Shown here piece after piece: positions 28,406 to 37,421 of a DNA stretch of 64,000 nt. The DNA comes from Oceanicella sp. SM1341 (GTDB taxonomy: Bacteria > Pseudomonadota > Alphaproteobacteria > Rhodobacterales > Rhodobacteraceae), in the NCBI RefSeq assembly GCF_003448965.1, contig NZ_QRGC01000003.1, positions 186,001 through 250,000 of the forward strand, read 5' to 3'. The position numbers were made by a program, and so were the translations under genes. The notes beneath the pieces were generated by a model. The model was not told where the DNA came from. It saw only the letters and a program-made list of their open reading frames with translations, and searched no databases. Numbering within the stretch: position 1 is the stretch's first letter; every line of letters starts with the position of its first letter.

Positions 28406-30214
28406 ATGTCTTCCTACGAGTATATCGACCACACCTATGACGTCGTCGTCGTCGGTGCCGGCGGCGCCGGCCTGCGCGCGACCCTCGGCATGGCCGAACA
28501 GGGGCTGAAGACCGCCTGCATCACCAAGGTGTTCCCCACCCGCTCCCACACCGTGGCCGCCCAGGGCGGCATTGCCGCCTCGCTGGGCAACATGGGCCCG
28601 GACAGCTGGCAGTGGCACATGTACGACACCGTGAAGGGCTCCGACTGGCTGGGCGACACCGACGCGATGGAATACCTCGCGCGTGAGGCGCCGGCCGCGG
28701 TCTACGAGCTCGAGCATTACGGCGTGCCCTTCTCGCGCCGCGAGGACGGCAAGATCTACCAGCGCCCCTTTGGCGGCCACACCACCGAGTTCGGCGAGGG
28801 CCCCCCGGTGCAGCGCACCTGTGCCGCCGCCGACCGCACCGGCCACGCCATCCTGCACACGCTCTACGGCCAGTCGCTCAAGAACAACGCGATGTTCTAC
28901 ATCGAGTATTTCGCGATCGACCTGATCATGACCGAGGATGGCCGCTGCCAGGGCGTCGTGGCCTGGAAGCTCGATGACGGCACCATCCACCGCTTCAACG
29001 CGAAGATGGTGGTGCTCGCCACCGGCGGCTACGGCCGCGCCTTCTTCTCCGCCACCTCCGCCCACACCTGCACCGGTGACGGCGGCGGCATGGTCGCCCG
29101 CCAGGGCCTGCCCCTGCAGGACATGGAGTTCGTGCAGTTCCACCCCACCGGCATCTACGGCTCCGGCTGCCTGATCACCGAGGGTGCGCGCGGCGAGGGC
29201 GGCTACCTCACCAACTCCGAGGGCGAGCGCTTCATGGAGCGCTACGCCCCCACCTACAAGGATCTCGCCAGCCGTGACGTGGTCTCGCGCTGCATGACCA
29301 TCGAGATCCGCGAGGGGCGCGGCGTGGGCCCGAACAAGGACCACATCTTCCTGCACCTCGACCACCTGCCGCCCGAGGCGCTGGCCGAGCGCCTGCCCGG
29401 CATCACCGAGAGCGCGCGCATCTTCGCCGGTGTCGACCTCACGAAGGAGCCGATCCCGGTGCTGCCCACCGTGCACTACAACATGGGCGGCATCCCCACC
29501 AACTACTGGGGCGAGGTGCTCGTGCCGACGGCCGAGAACCCCGACGCCATCCTGCCCGGCCTGATGGCCGTGGGCGAGGCCGGCTGCGCCTCGGTGCACG
29601 GGGCAAACCGCCTCGGCTCCAACTCGCTGATCGACCTCGTGGTCTTCGGCCGCGCCGCCGCCATCAAGGCCGGCGAGGTGGTGGATGCGAAAACCCGCAA
29701 CGAGCCGCTCAACATGGCCTCGGTCGACAAGGCCATGGCCCGGTTCGACGGTCTGCGCAACGCGAACGGCTCCATCTCCACCGCCGACCTGCGGCTGAAG
29801 ATGCAGAAGACCATGCAGGAGGACGCCGCGGTGTTCCGCTCCTCCGAGAGCCTCAAGTCCGGCTGCGTGCGCATGGGCGAGATCGCCAACGAGTTCGCCG
29901 ACGTGAAGGTGACCGACCGGTCGCTGATCTGGAACTCGGACCTGATGGAGACCCTCGAGCTCGCCAACCTGCTGCCCAACGCGCTCGCCACCGTGGTCGG
30001 CGCCGAGGCCCGCAAGGAAAGCCGGGGCGCCCATGCCCACGAGGACTTCCCGAACCGCGACGACACCGAGTGGCGCAAGCACACCCTGGCCGTGATCGGC
30101 GAGGACAACAGCGTGACGCTGGACTATCGCCCCGTGCATCTCGACCCGCTGACGGTGGAGAGCGAGGGCGGCATCGAGCTCAAGAAGATCGCGCCCAAGG
30201 CCCGCGTGTACTGA
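28406..30214 (+). CDS. sdhA: Succinate dehydrogenase flavoprotein subunit
   Basis: This 602-residue subunit oxidises succinate to fumarate. It has the FAD-binding [18 protein letters not shown], the covalent-flavin His in [11 protein letters not shown], the active-site region [28 protein letters not shown], and [13 protein letters not shown]; the C-terminal domain ends [13 protein letters not shown]. Its stop codon overlaps the start of a lipoprotein gene by one base, so translation of the next gene is probably coupled. Confidence 0.98.
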   Translation: MSSYEYIDHTYDVVVVGAGGAGLRATLGMAEQGLKTACITKVFPTRSHTVAAQGGIAASLGNMGPDSWQWHMYDTVKGSDWLGDTDAMEYLAREAPAAVYELEHYGVPFSRREDGKIYQRPFGGHTTEFGEGPPVQRTCAAADRTGHAILHTLYGQSLKNNAMFYIEYFAIDLIMTEDGRCQGVVAWKLDDGTIHRFNAKMVVLATGGYGRAFFSATSAHTCTGDGGGMVARQGLPLQDMEFVQFHPTGIYGSGCLITEGARGEGGYLTNSEGERFMERYAPTYKDLASRDVVSRCMTIEIREGRGVGPNKDHIFLHLDHLPPEALAERLPGITESARIFAGVDLTKEPIPVLPTVHYNMGGIPTNYWGEVLVPTAENPDAILPGLMAVGEAGCASVHGANRLGSNSLIDLVVFGRAAAIKAGEVVDAKTRNEPLNMASVDKAMARFDGLRNANGSISTADLRLKMQKTMQEDAAVFRSSESLKSGCVRMGEIANEFADVKVTDRSLIWNSDLMETLELANLLPNALATVVGAEARKESRGAHAHEDFPNRDDTEWRKHTLAVIGEDNSVTLDYRPVHLDPLTVESEGGIELKKIAPKARVY

Positions 30215-30900
30215 TGACTGCCCTTCGGCCCAGCCTGACCGGACCCGCTGCCGCGCTCTGCGCGGCGGCGGTGCTCGCGTCCTGCTCTCTCGAGACGCCT
30301 CAGGCGCGGGTCGACACGCGTGACATCGTCCTGGCCGCGGCTCAGGGCCGCTTCGGCCCGGTCACCTCGAACTTCACCCAGCTCGTGCCCTCGGACCCCG
30401 AGATCGAGGTGCTGATCTTCGCGCCCGCCCCCGGCCGGCCGGACTGGACCTTCGTGACCAGCGGCATGAGCAGCCTGCCCATGGCCGACGGCAGCCGCGC
30501 CGAGCTGGTGATTTCCGTGCCGGCCGGGCGCTATTCCGGCCCGGGCGCCGGGGCCGCCGCTCCGGACGAGCTGGAGCCCGTCGGCCTGCTCTGGCGCCTC
30601 GCGGACCTGCCGCGCGAGACCGGCGAGAGCCTGGCCCCCCCCATGGCGCTGGAGCCGGACCCCGGCCAGCCCCTGATGGACACCCTCTCCATGAGCGCCG
30701 TCATCCTGCGCCCGCTCGAGGGCCCGGCCCCGGGTGCGGAAGCGGATGCCGGCCCGATCGCCTTCTACCGGGTGATCCCGATCCACGACAGCGAGCTGGC
30801 CCTGGCCGAGCGTGCAGGCGGCTACACCCTGCTGCGCCGGCTCGACGAGGCCGGCGTGCCGCCCGTCGTGCAGCCGGGCCGCCCCGCGGTGACGCAATGA
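30214..30900 (+). CDS. Lipoprotein with SUFU-like domain, in the sdh operon
   Basis: This 228-residue protein opens with a lipoprotein signal (AAAVLASC, lipid on Cys near residue 23). The rest matches the Suppressor-of-fused (SUFU) pattern as I know it: VLIFAPAPGRPDWTFVTSGM followed by SLPMADGSRAELVISVP, the central LLWRLADLPRETGESL, and the closing IAFYRVIPIHDSELALAERA with LLRRLDEAGV. Bacterial SUFU domains have no settled function and are often found in immunity or stress settings. The ATG overlaps the sdhA stop (TGATG), and the end overlaps the next gene by four bases. Confidence 0.72.
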   Translation: MTALRPSLTGPAAALCAAAVLASCSLETPQARVDTRDIVLAAAQGRFGPVTSNFTQLVPSDPEIEVLIFAPAPGRPDWTFVTSGMSSLPMADGSRAELVISVPAGRYSGPGAGAAAPDELEPVGLLWRLADLPRETGESLAPPMALEPDPGQPLMDTLSMSAVILRPLEGPAPGAEADAGPIAFYRVIPIHDSELALAERAGGYTLLRRLDEAGVPPVVQPGRPAVTQ

Positions 30901-31652
30901 CCGACCAGGCAGACCTCCCCGACCTCGCCCCGCAGCGCTCCGACCACGAGCGCGAGCGCAAGCTCAAGCTCCGCGCCTTCCGCGGCCTGCGCTGTTACAT
31001 CGACATGGTCGATGGCGGCCGCGGCTACCATTGCCCGGTCTGCGGCTACGAGGGCCGCTTCTCGCCCGTGCGCCAGAAGCCCGACCTCTGGTGCCCGGCC
31101 TGCGACAGCCGCCCCCGCCACCGGCTGCTGAAACTGTGGATGAACCGCGAGCTGCAGCTGCCCGCCAGCGCCCGCGTGCTGCATTTCGCCGCCGAGCCCT
31201 GGATCGGCGACTGGTTCGCCCCGCGCGTGGCCGAATACGTCACCGCCGACATCAACGACAAGTTCGACCTGCAGCTCGACATGACCGCGATCGACCTGCC
31301 CGACGCCCGCTACGACGTGATCATCGCCAACCACGTGCTCGAGCACCTGGACGACCGCAAGGCACTGGCCGAGCTGTACCGCGTGCTGGCGCCCGGCGGC
31401 ATGGTCATCCTCTCCGTGCCGCTCGTCGATGGCTGGGACGAGACATACGAAGACCCTTCGATCACCGATCCCGAGGACCGGCTGATCCATTTCACCGACC
31501 GCACCCACCTGCGCCTCTACGGCCGGGACTTCCCGGACAGGGTGGCCGCAGCGGGGTTCACGGTGCGCGCCTTCACGGCGCATGAACCGGATGTGAGCAG
31601 ACACGCCCTCCAGAGGGGCGAGAAAATCTTTGTCGGGCGCAAGCCCGCGTGA
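30897..31652 (+). CDS. Zinc-ribbon SAM-dependent methyltransferase, in the sdh operon
   Basis: The 251-residue product has two parts. Residues 43-75 or so form a zinc ribbon with paired Cys motifs (HCPVCGYEGRF and WCPACDSRPRHR). A class I methyltransferase domain follows, with VLHFAAEPW, the acidic TADIND, and the NHVLEHLDDRKALAELYRVL-type motif IV, then LAPGGMVILSVP. The substrate is unknown; similar zinc-ribbon methyltransferases are often near glycan genes. It overlaps the preceding SUFU-like gene by ATGA and is followed by sdhB after 12 bp. Confidence 0.82.
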   Translation: MTDQADLPDLAPQRSDHERERKLKLRAFRGLRCYIDMVDGGRGYHCPVCGYEGRFSPVRQKPDLWCPACDSRPRHRLLKLWMNRELQLPASARVLHFAAEPWIGDWFAPRVAEYVTADINDKFDLQLDMTAIDLPDARYDVIIANHVLEHLDDRKALAELYRVLAPGGMVILSVPLVDGWDETYEDPSITDPEDRLIHFTDRTHLRLYGRDFPDRVAAAGFTVRAFTAHEPDVSRHALQRGEKIFVGRKPA

Positions 31653-31664
31653 AGGAGACGGACC

Positions 31665-32444
31665 ATGGCTGAATTCTCGCTGCCGAAAAATTCGCGGGTG
31701 CTCGTGGGCAAGACATGGCCGAAGCCGGCCGATGCCAAGAACGTGCGCGCCTTCAAGATCTACCGCTGGAACCCGGACACCGGCGAGAACCCGCGGATCG
31801 ACACCTACTACCTCGACATGGACGCCTGCGGGCCGATGGTTCTCGACGCGCTGATCAAGATCAAGAACGAGATCGATCCGACGCTGACCTTCCGCCGCTC
31901 CTGCCGCGAGGGCATCTGCGGCTCCTGCGCGATGAACATCGACGGCATCAACACGCTGGCCTGCATCTACGGGCTCGACGAAGTGAAGGGCGACGTGAAG
32001 ATCTACCCGCTGCCGCACATGCCGGTGGTCAAGGACCTCATCCCCGACCTCACGCATTTCTACGCCCAGCACGCCTCGATCATGCCCTGGCTCGAGACCA
32101 AGACCAACCGCCCGGCCCAGGAATGGCGCCAGTCCATCGAGGATCGCAAGAAGCTCGACGGCCTGTACGAGTGCGTGATGTGCGCCTCCTGCTCCACCTC
32201 CTGCCCGAGCTACTGGTGGAACGGCGACCGCTACCTCGGCCCCGCCGCGCTGCTGCACGCCTACCGCTGGATCATCGACAGCCGTGACGAGGCCACCGGC
32301 GAGCGCCTGGACGATCTCGAGGATCCGTTCAAGCTCTACCGCTGCCACACGATCATGAACTGCGCGAAGACCTGCCCCAAGGGCCTCAACCCGGCCAAGG
32401 CGATCGCGGAGATCAAGAAGCTCATGGTCGAGCGGCGCGCCTGA
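31665..32444 (+). CDS. sdhB: Succinate dehydrogenase iron-sulfur subunit
   Basis: This 259-residue electron-transfer subunit carries three clusters. The N-terminal ferredoxin domain has [15 protein letters not shown] with LACIYG in place of the more common final Cys motif (the [2Fe-2S] site); the C-terminal domain has [17 protein letters not shown] and [17 protein letters not shown] for the [4Fe-4S] and [3Fe-4S] clusters. GGAGACGG precedes the ATG. It is separated from sdhA by two unrelated genes. Confidence 0.98.
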   Translation: MAEFSLPKNSRVLVGKTWPKPADAKNVRAFKIYRWNPDTGENPRIDTYYLDMDACGPMVLDALIKIKNEIDPTLTFRRSCREGICGSCAMNIDGINTLACIYGLDEVKGDVKIYPLPHMPVVKDLIPDLTHFYAQHASIMPWLETKTNRPAQEWRQSIEDRKKLDGLYECVMCASCSTSCPSYWWNGDRYLGPAALLHAYRWIIDSRDEATGERLDDLEDPFKLYRCHTIMNCAKTCPKGLNPAKAIAEIKKLMVERRA

Positions 32445-32452
32445 GGCAGGGA

Positions 32453-33412
32453 ATGGCGGAGCAGCCTCTCGTCTTCGTCCACGTCCCCAAGACGGCCGGA
32501 ACCAGCCTGCGTGACGGTCTGGCGGAAGCGCTTCCGCCGGACGCCATGCTGTGCGACTACGGCCCCGAGAGCGCCCTCACCCACCCCGGGCTGCGCGCCA
32601 AGCCCGGCGGCGAGGCGCTGCGCGCGCTGGTGGAGGAGCTGCAGCCCCGGGTGATCTCCGGCCATTTCACCCTGGTGCGCTATGCCTGCGCGGTGCCGGT
32701 GACGCGGATGTTCACCATGCTGCGCCACCCGGAGGAGCACGCGGTCTCGCAATATCTCCACCGCCAGCGCATGGGCAGTTTCAAGGGCAGTTTCGAGGAG
32801 TTCCTTGAGCTGGAGGAATATGCCAACACCCAGGCCCGGCTGTTCGGCGACTTTCCCATCGACCTCCTCGGCTTCATCGGCCTCGCCGAGCGCTTCGAGG
32901 AATCCTGCCGGCTCTTCGAGCATCGCTACGGCATCGCGCCGCGCCGGCTGCGCCGCAACGAGGCGAAGCTTAAGCCCAGCGCCCGCCCGCAGCTCGACGC
33001 CCGCACCCGCGGCCTCATCGCCCGCACCCGCAAGCTCGACCTGCAGCTCTACAAGCGCTCGACCTGGATCTTCGAGGCCCGGCTCGCCGCCATGGCCGCC
33101 GGCAAGCCCGACGTGGTGGCCCGCATGCGCGTGCACTCCGGCACCGAGGTCGACGGCTTCGCCCTCAACCACGAGAGCGACGAGCCCGCCCAGGTGCGCG
33201 TCGTGATGGGCAAGCGCTTCCGCTCGCCGCTCTTCGCCGCCGAGAGGCCGCTGGAGCGCTGGCCGGCCTTCACCCTGCCGCGCGAGGGCCGCATCGGCTT
33301 TTCCTGCACCCTGCCCGAGCCCCCCGCCCCCGGCGAGGTGGTGCGCCTCGAATACGCCGACGGGCGCCCCATCGGCCGCTACCAGGCCCCCGCCGCCGCC
33401 CCCGCGGGCTGA
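32453..33412 (+). CDS. Sulfotransferase-family protein
   Basis: The 319-residue product has the 5'-phosphosulfate-binding loop of sulfotransferases close to the N-terminus (FVHVPKTAGTSLRDGL) and the 3'-phosphate site TMLRHPEEHAVSQYL near residue 90. It resembles the carbohydrate sulfotransferase (Sulfotransfer_2) group, which moves sulfate from PAPS to sugars, though the acceptor is not known here. The C-terminal 100 residues look like a separate beta-rich part. It starts eight bases after the sdhB stop, so it is probably the last gene of the operon. A short G/C hairpin (33418-33432) follows. Confidence 0.8.
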   Translation: MAEQPLVFVHVPKTAGTSLRDGLAEALPPDAMLCDYGPESALTHPGLRAKPGGEALRALVEELQPRVISGHFTLVRYACAVPVTRMFTMLRHPEEHAVSQYLHRQRMGSFKGSFEEFLELEEYANTQARLFGDFPIDLLGFIGLAERFEESCRLFEHRYGIAPRRLRRNEAKLKPSARPQLDARTRGLIARTRKLDLQLYKRSTWIFEARLAAMAAGKPDVVARMRVHSGTEVDGFALNHESDEPAQVRVVMGKRFRSPLFAAERPLERWPAFTLPREGRIGFSCTLPEPPAPGEVVRLEYADGRPIGRYQAPAAAPAG

Positions 33413-33599
33413 GCGCTCGGGCCGCCGGCCCGGCGAGCGTCCCACGGATGCCGGGCCACGCCGCGTCCGGCGCAATCACGCTTCGGGCCGGCCCCTCGCG
33501 GGCGCAGCTGCGGGGAGACGGGCCGGGGTCCGGCGCCGGCGGGCCAACGCCCGTCGCGGTGCGGCCCCCGGTTTCTGGGAAACGGCGTCCGGCGCCCCC

Positions 33600-34706
33600 T
33601 CAGTCCGCCGCCTCGATCCATTCCTCGGACTGCATCTCGGCGAGGCGCGAGGCGGTGCGCTCGAACTCGAAGGCGCCCTCGCCCTCGTTGTAGAGCGCCT
33701 CGGGCTCGGCCGCGGCGGAGGCCACGATGCGGCGGCGGCCCTCGTAGAGCGCGTCGATCAGCGTGACGAAGCGCTTCGCCTCGTTGTTGTTGGCCCGCGA
33801 CAGGGCAGGGATGTCGTCGATCATCAGCGTGCGCACCTTCGCGGTGATGGCGAGGTAATCCGCCGGGCCCAGCGGCTTTGCGCAGAGGTCGCGGAAGCTT
33901 GCGCGCGCTGTGCCGTTACGAAAGCGCGGCAGCACCACGTCGCGGCCCGACACCTCGATGTGCAGCGGCTCGCCCGCGCCGCCGGCCAGCATCTCCCATT
34001 GCGCGTCCATCTCGGCGGTGGCCTCCTCCCCCAGCGGCGTGTGCCACACGGTCATGCCCGCGAGGCGCGACTGGCGGTAGTCGTTCTCGCTCTCAAGGTG
34101 GTGCACCTCCAGCTTGTCCTTGATCAGCGCGATGAAGGGCACGAAGAGCTGGCGGTTGAGCCCGTTCTTGTAGAGGTCGTCCGGGTGGCGGTTGGAGGTG
34201 ATCACGATCACCACGCCGCGCTCGAACAGCTTCTCGAACAGCCGCCCCACGATCATCGCGTCGGTGATGTCGGTGATCTGCAGCTCGTCGAAGCACAAGA
34301 GCGTGGCGCCGTCGGCCACCTTCTCGGCCACGTGGCCCACCGGGTCGCGCTCGCCGCGGGCGCGGGAGGCGTTGATGCCGGCGTGGATCTCCTGCATGAA
34401 GGCGTGGAAATGCACCCGGCGCTTGCGCTCCACCGGCGCGCTCTCGAAGAACAGGTCCATCAGCATGGACTTGCCCCGCCCCACGCCGCCGTAGAGGTAG
34501 AGCCCCGGCACGTTGGTTTCCTTCAGCTTGTCCCGCCCCCAGCCGAACAGGCCGATGCCCACCTTGCGCGGCTTCACCGGGTCGTAGCCGGCCAGCCGGT
34601 CATGCAGGATCTGCAGCTTCTCGGCCGCATGCCGCTGGGCGGCATCGCTGCGGATCTTTCCCTGCGCCACGAGGGCTCGGTAGCGGGTCTGGGGGCCTTC
34701 GGTCAT
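33600..34706 (-). CDS. zapE: AFG1-family ATPase, cell-division protein ZapE
   Basis: This 368-residue P-loop ATPase has Walker A GGVGRGKSMLMDLFF, LLCFDELQITDITDAM as Walker B, the sensor stretch VVIVITSNRHPDDLYKNGLN, and the C-terminal IDALYEGRRRIVASA. Family members act in cell division under stress (ZapE) or in protein quality control at membranes (AFG1). The start MTEGPQTRYRAL at 34706 fits the family; a longer in-frame start is possible but adds an unlikely basic tail. It is convergent with the sulfotransferase gene. Confidence 0.93.
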   Translation of the reverse strand: MTEGPQTRYRALVAQGKIRSDAAQRHAAEKLQILHDRLAGYDPVKPRKVGIGLFGWGRDKLKETNVPGLYLYGGVGRGKSMLMDLFFESAPVERKRRVHFHAFMQEIHAGINASRARGERDPVGHVAEKVADGATLLCFDELQITDITDAMIVGRLFEKLFERGVVIVITSNRHPDDLYKNGLNRQLFVPFIALIKDKLEVHHLESENDYRQSRLAGMTVWHTPLGEEATAEMDAQWEMLAGGAGEPLHIEVSGRDVVLPRFRNGTARASFRDLCAKPLGPADYLAITAKVRTLMIDDIPALSRANNNEAKRFVTLIDALYEGRRRIVASAAAEPEALYNEGEGAFEFERTASRLAEMQSEEWIEAAD

Positions 34707-34862
34707 GCGAAACTCCGTCTGCGGGCACAACCTCTTACCAACCTTCCGGGGGGAGAGAAAGCGGCCCACCATCAGGGATGCTGATGAGAGCCGTCACAGG
34801 ATCTGCTTTGACCCGCCCGCGCGCCGGCGGCACAGTGCTTCACCCTGCCCCGGAGACCGTCC

Positions 34863-36107
34863 ATGACCCCCAGCCGCGCCTCGCTCTTTACCCCCGTGCT
34901 CATCGGCGGCACGCTCATCGTGCTGGTGACCTTCGGCATCCGCGCCAGCTTCGGCGTGTTCCAGATCCCGATCGCCACCGAGTTCGGCTGGCCGCGGGCG
35001 GATTTCTCCCTCGCCATCGCCATCCAGAACCTCGCCTGGGGCATCGGCAGCCCGATCTTCGGCGCCATGGCCGAGCGGGTGGGAGACCGCAAGGCGATCC
35101 TGCTGGGTGCTGCGGTCTACATCCTCGGGCTGCTGGCCTCGACCATGGCCTCCAGCCCGCTCGCCCACCAGGGGCTGGAATTTCTCGTCGGCATGGGCAT
35201 CGCCGGCACCGGGCTGGGGGTGATCCTCGCCGTGGTGGGCCGCGCGGCCTCCGACGAGCACCGCTCCATGTCGCTCGCCATCGTCACCGCGGCAGGCTCG
35301 GCCGGGCAGATCTTCGGCCCGCCCTCCGCCCAGGCGCTGCTGGGGCTGATGGACTGGCGCGGGGTGTTCGTGGTCTTCGCCCTCGGGGTGGCTGCGGTGA
35401 TGCTGGCGCTGCCGATGATGAAGCTGCCCGAGCGGGCCGACCGCGCGGAACTGGCCGAGAGCATGGGCACCATCCTGCGCCGCTCCTTCCGTGACCCGTC
35501 CTACACGCTGATCTTCCTCGGCTTCTTCTCCTGCGGGTTCCAGCTCGCCTTCATCACCGCGCATTTCCCCGCCTTCGTGACCGAGATGTGCGGCCCCGTG
35601 GCCGCCGGCGGGCTGCTCGACGGCATCGGCGTCTCGTCCACCTCGGCGCTGGGGGCCTTCTCCATCGCCGTGATCGGGGCGTTCAACGTGGTGGGCACGC
35701 TGCTGGCCGGCTGGCTGGGGCGCTTCTACCCGCGCAAGTACCTGCTGGCGATCATCTACACCCTGCGCACGCTGGTGGCGGTGGCCTTCATCCTGCTGCC
35801 GATGACGCCCTTCACCGTGCTCGCCTTCTCCGCCGGCATGGGGCTGCTGTGGCTCGCCACGGTGCCGCTCACCTCCGGGCTGGTCGCGCATCTCTACGGG
35901 CTGCGCTACATGGCGACGCTCTACGGGGTGATCTTCCTCTCCCACCAGATCGGCGGGTTCCTCGGCGTCTGGCTGGGCGGCACGCTCTATGACCGCTACG
36001 GCAGCTACGATGTCGTGTGGTGGGTGGGCATCGGCGTGGGCGCCTTCTCAGCCATCGTCCACCTGCCGGTGCGCGAGAAGCCCCTCCTCGCCCCCGCCGC
36101 TGCCTGA
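34863..36107 (+). CDS. MFS transporter
   Basis: This 414-residue protein has about 12 transmembrane helices. The first loop [17 protein letters not shown] is the MFS motif A. It begins with [20 protein letters not shown], and the sequence resembles the monocarboxylate/oxalate-formate porter branch. The solute is unknown. It is convergent with trhO, and the last 60 bp of the two genes overlap. Confidence 0.88.
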   Translation: MTPSRASLFTPVLIGGTLIVLVTFGIRASFGVFQIPIATEFGWPRADFSLAIAIQNLAWGIGSPIFGAMAERVGDRKAILLGAAVYILGLLASTMASSPLAHQGLEFLVGMGIAGTGLGVILAVVGRAASDEHRSMSLAIVTAAGSAGQIFGPPSAQALLGLMDWRGVFVVFALGVAAVMLALPMMKLPERADRAELAESMGTILRRSFRDPSYTLIFLGFFSCGFQLAFITAHFPAFVTEMCGPVAAGGLLDGIGVSSTSALGAFSIAVIGAFNVVGTLLAGWLGRFYPRKYLLAIIYTLRTLVAVAFILLPMTPFTVLAFSAGMGLLWLATVPLTSGLVAHLYGLRYMATLYGVIFLSHQIGGFLGVWLGGTLYDRYGSYDVVWWVGIGVGAFSAIVHLPVREKPLLAPAAA

Positions 36108-37019
36108 GGCCTCACCGGCGCCCAGGTGCCGGTCGCCGCGCGCGGCGGCCAGGCGCACCTGGCGCTGGCGCTCGGCGAAGCGGGCGCGGTCGGCCTTCGA
36201 GTATTCGCCGATGCACTGCGGGCAGGACACCCCGTCCACGTAATGCTCCGAGGCGCGGTCGGCGGCCGAGAGCGGCCGGCGGCAGGCGTGGCACAGCGTG
36301 TGGCTGCCCTCCGCCAGCCCGTGGCCGACCGAGACGCGCCCGTCGAACACGAAGCATTCGCCCTGCCAGCGGCTGTCGGCCTCCGGCACGGTTTCGAGGT
36401 ATTTCAGGATGCCGCCCTTGAGGTGGAACACCTCCGGCACCCCCTGGCCCAGCAGCCAGCTCGACGCCTTCTCGCAGCGGATGCCGCCGGTGCAGAACAT
36501 CGCCACCCGGCGGTTGCCGATCCGCTCGCGGTTCGCCTCCCACCAGGCGGGAAAGTCGCGGAAGCTCTTCGTGCCGGGGTCGAGCGCGCCCTCGAAGCTG
36601 CCGATGGCCACCTCGTAGCCGTTGCGGGTGTCGATGGTCACCACATCCTCGGCGGCGATGAGGGCGTTCCACTCCTCCGGCGCGACATAGGTGCCCACGC
36701 GCTCCGTGGGGTCGGCCTCGGCGCCGAGGGTGACGATCTCGCGTTTCAGCCGCACCTTCATGCGCCCGAAGGGCCGCTCGGCGGCGTGGCTCTCCTTCAC
36801 CTCGATGCCCGCGCAGCCCGGCAGGGCGCGGATATGGGCGAGCATCGTGTCGATGCCCTCGCGCGTGCCTGCGATGGTGCCGTTGATGCCCTCGCGCGCC
36901 AGCAGCAGCGTGCCGCAGGTGCCGGTGTGCGCGGCGCAGGCCTCCAGCCCGGGGCGCAGGGCCTCGGGCCGCTCGAAGCGGGTGAACTGGTAGAGGGCGG
37001 CGACGACATATCCGGTCAT
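36048..37019 (-). CDS. trhO: tRNA uridine-34 hydroxylase, rhodanese-like
   Basis: TrhO (YceA) uses oxygen to make 5-hydroxyuridine at tRNA wobble position 34. The 323-residue product has an N-terminal acylphosphatase-like domain ([18 protein letters not shown]), a rhodanese domain with active-site Cys in [13 protein letters not shown] (about residue 180), and two CxxC pairs near the C-terminus ([16 protein letters not shown]) that probably hold zinc. The family normally ends near [10 protein letters not shown]; here the frame runs about 25 residues more, through the 3' end of the convergent MFS gene, giving a Gly-rich tail. Confidence 0.92.
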   Translation of the reverse strand: MTGYVVAALYQFTRFERPEALRPGLEACAAHTGTCGTLLLAREGINGTIAGTREGIDTMLAHIRALPGCAGIEVKESHAAERPFGRMKVRLKREIVTLGAEADPTERVGTYVAPEEWNALIAAEDVVTIDTRNGYEVAIGSFEGALDPGTKSFRDFPAWWEANRERIGNRRVAMFCTGGIRCEKASSWLLGQGVPEVFHLKGGILKYLETVPEADSRWQGECFVFDGRVSVGHGLAEGSHTLCHACRRPLSAADRASEHYVDGVSCPQCIGEYSKADRARFAERQRQVRLAAARGDRHLGAGEASGSGGGEEGLLAHRQVDDG

Positions 37020-37421
37020 GGCGCTCCCCTAGCGCGGGCGGGCCGGAAAATCCATGCCCCACTGCGCCCGCGGGGCCCTGTGCTTGACCTCGGGGGCGGT
37101 TTCGGCTACCTGCTGCTCAATTCCGGGAGTCGTATGCGCTTCCGGTCCCGGGCGCGGCCCGGGATCGCCGTCGGTCAGCGCGTCGCGCCCACCGGCGCGC
37201 TATTGCTTTGTGCGCCAGCACAAAGCGGAAAGACTGCGCCCACCGGCGCGCTATTGCGCCAGAGGCGCATACTTAAAGGCTCGCCAAAGGCGCGGGCAAC
37301 GCTGCCGGCCAAGGGCGCCACCCAACGCGCCCCCCGGCGCACCGAGATCTTCGCGGCCCTGCCGCGCCCGACACACCGCCCCGCGAGGGGCACGCGGAAC
37401 CCAAACGGCAAGGAGCCGCCC
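37020..37421 (+). promoter_or_regulatory. ffh promoter and hairpin-rich leader
   Basis: The 402-bp spacer has a sigma-70-like promoter, TTGACC (37084-37089) and TACCTG (37107-37112) with a 17-bp spacer, which would give an mRNA leader of about 300 bases. Inside the leader are a hairpin TCCCGGGC-GCG-GCCCGGGA (37146-37164) and a duplicated 21-bp sequence with hairpins (separate entry). AAGGAG precedes the ffh ATG. Confidence 0.5.
37185..37270 (+). repeat. Duplicated 21-bp element, each copy followed by a hairpin
   Basis: Exact 21-bp copies lie at 37185-37205 and 37236-37256; both begin GCGCCCACCGG and end CTATTG. The first is followed by the hairpin CTTTGTGC-GCCA-GCACAAAG and the second by TGCGCC-AGA-GGCGCA, which starts within the end of the copy. 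TATGCGC (37133-37139) and GCGCATA (37265-37271) could pair to enclose the whole block. It lies in the probable 5' leader of ffh. Confidence 0.65.

Noticed and set aside
27992-30139. A 715-codon open frame on the minus strand
   Set aside because: Antisense to sdhD and sdhA, which are certain by motif; no start signal or family features.
36126-37421. N-terminal extension of ffh by 432 codons
   Set aside because: The extra part is antisense to trhO and then leader DNA; the ATG at 37422 has AAGGAG and matches all Ffh proteins.
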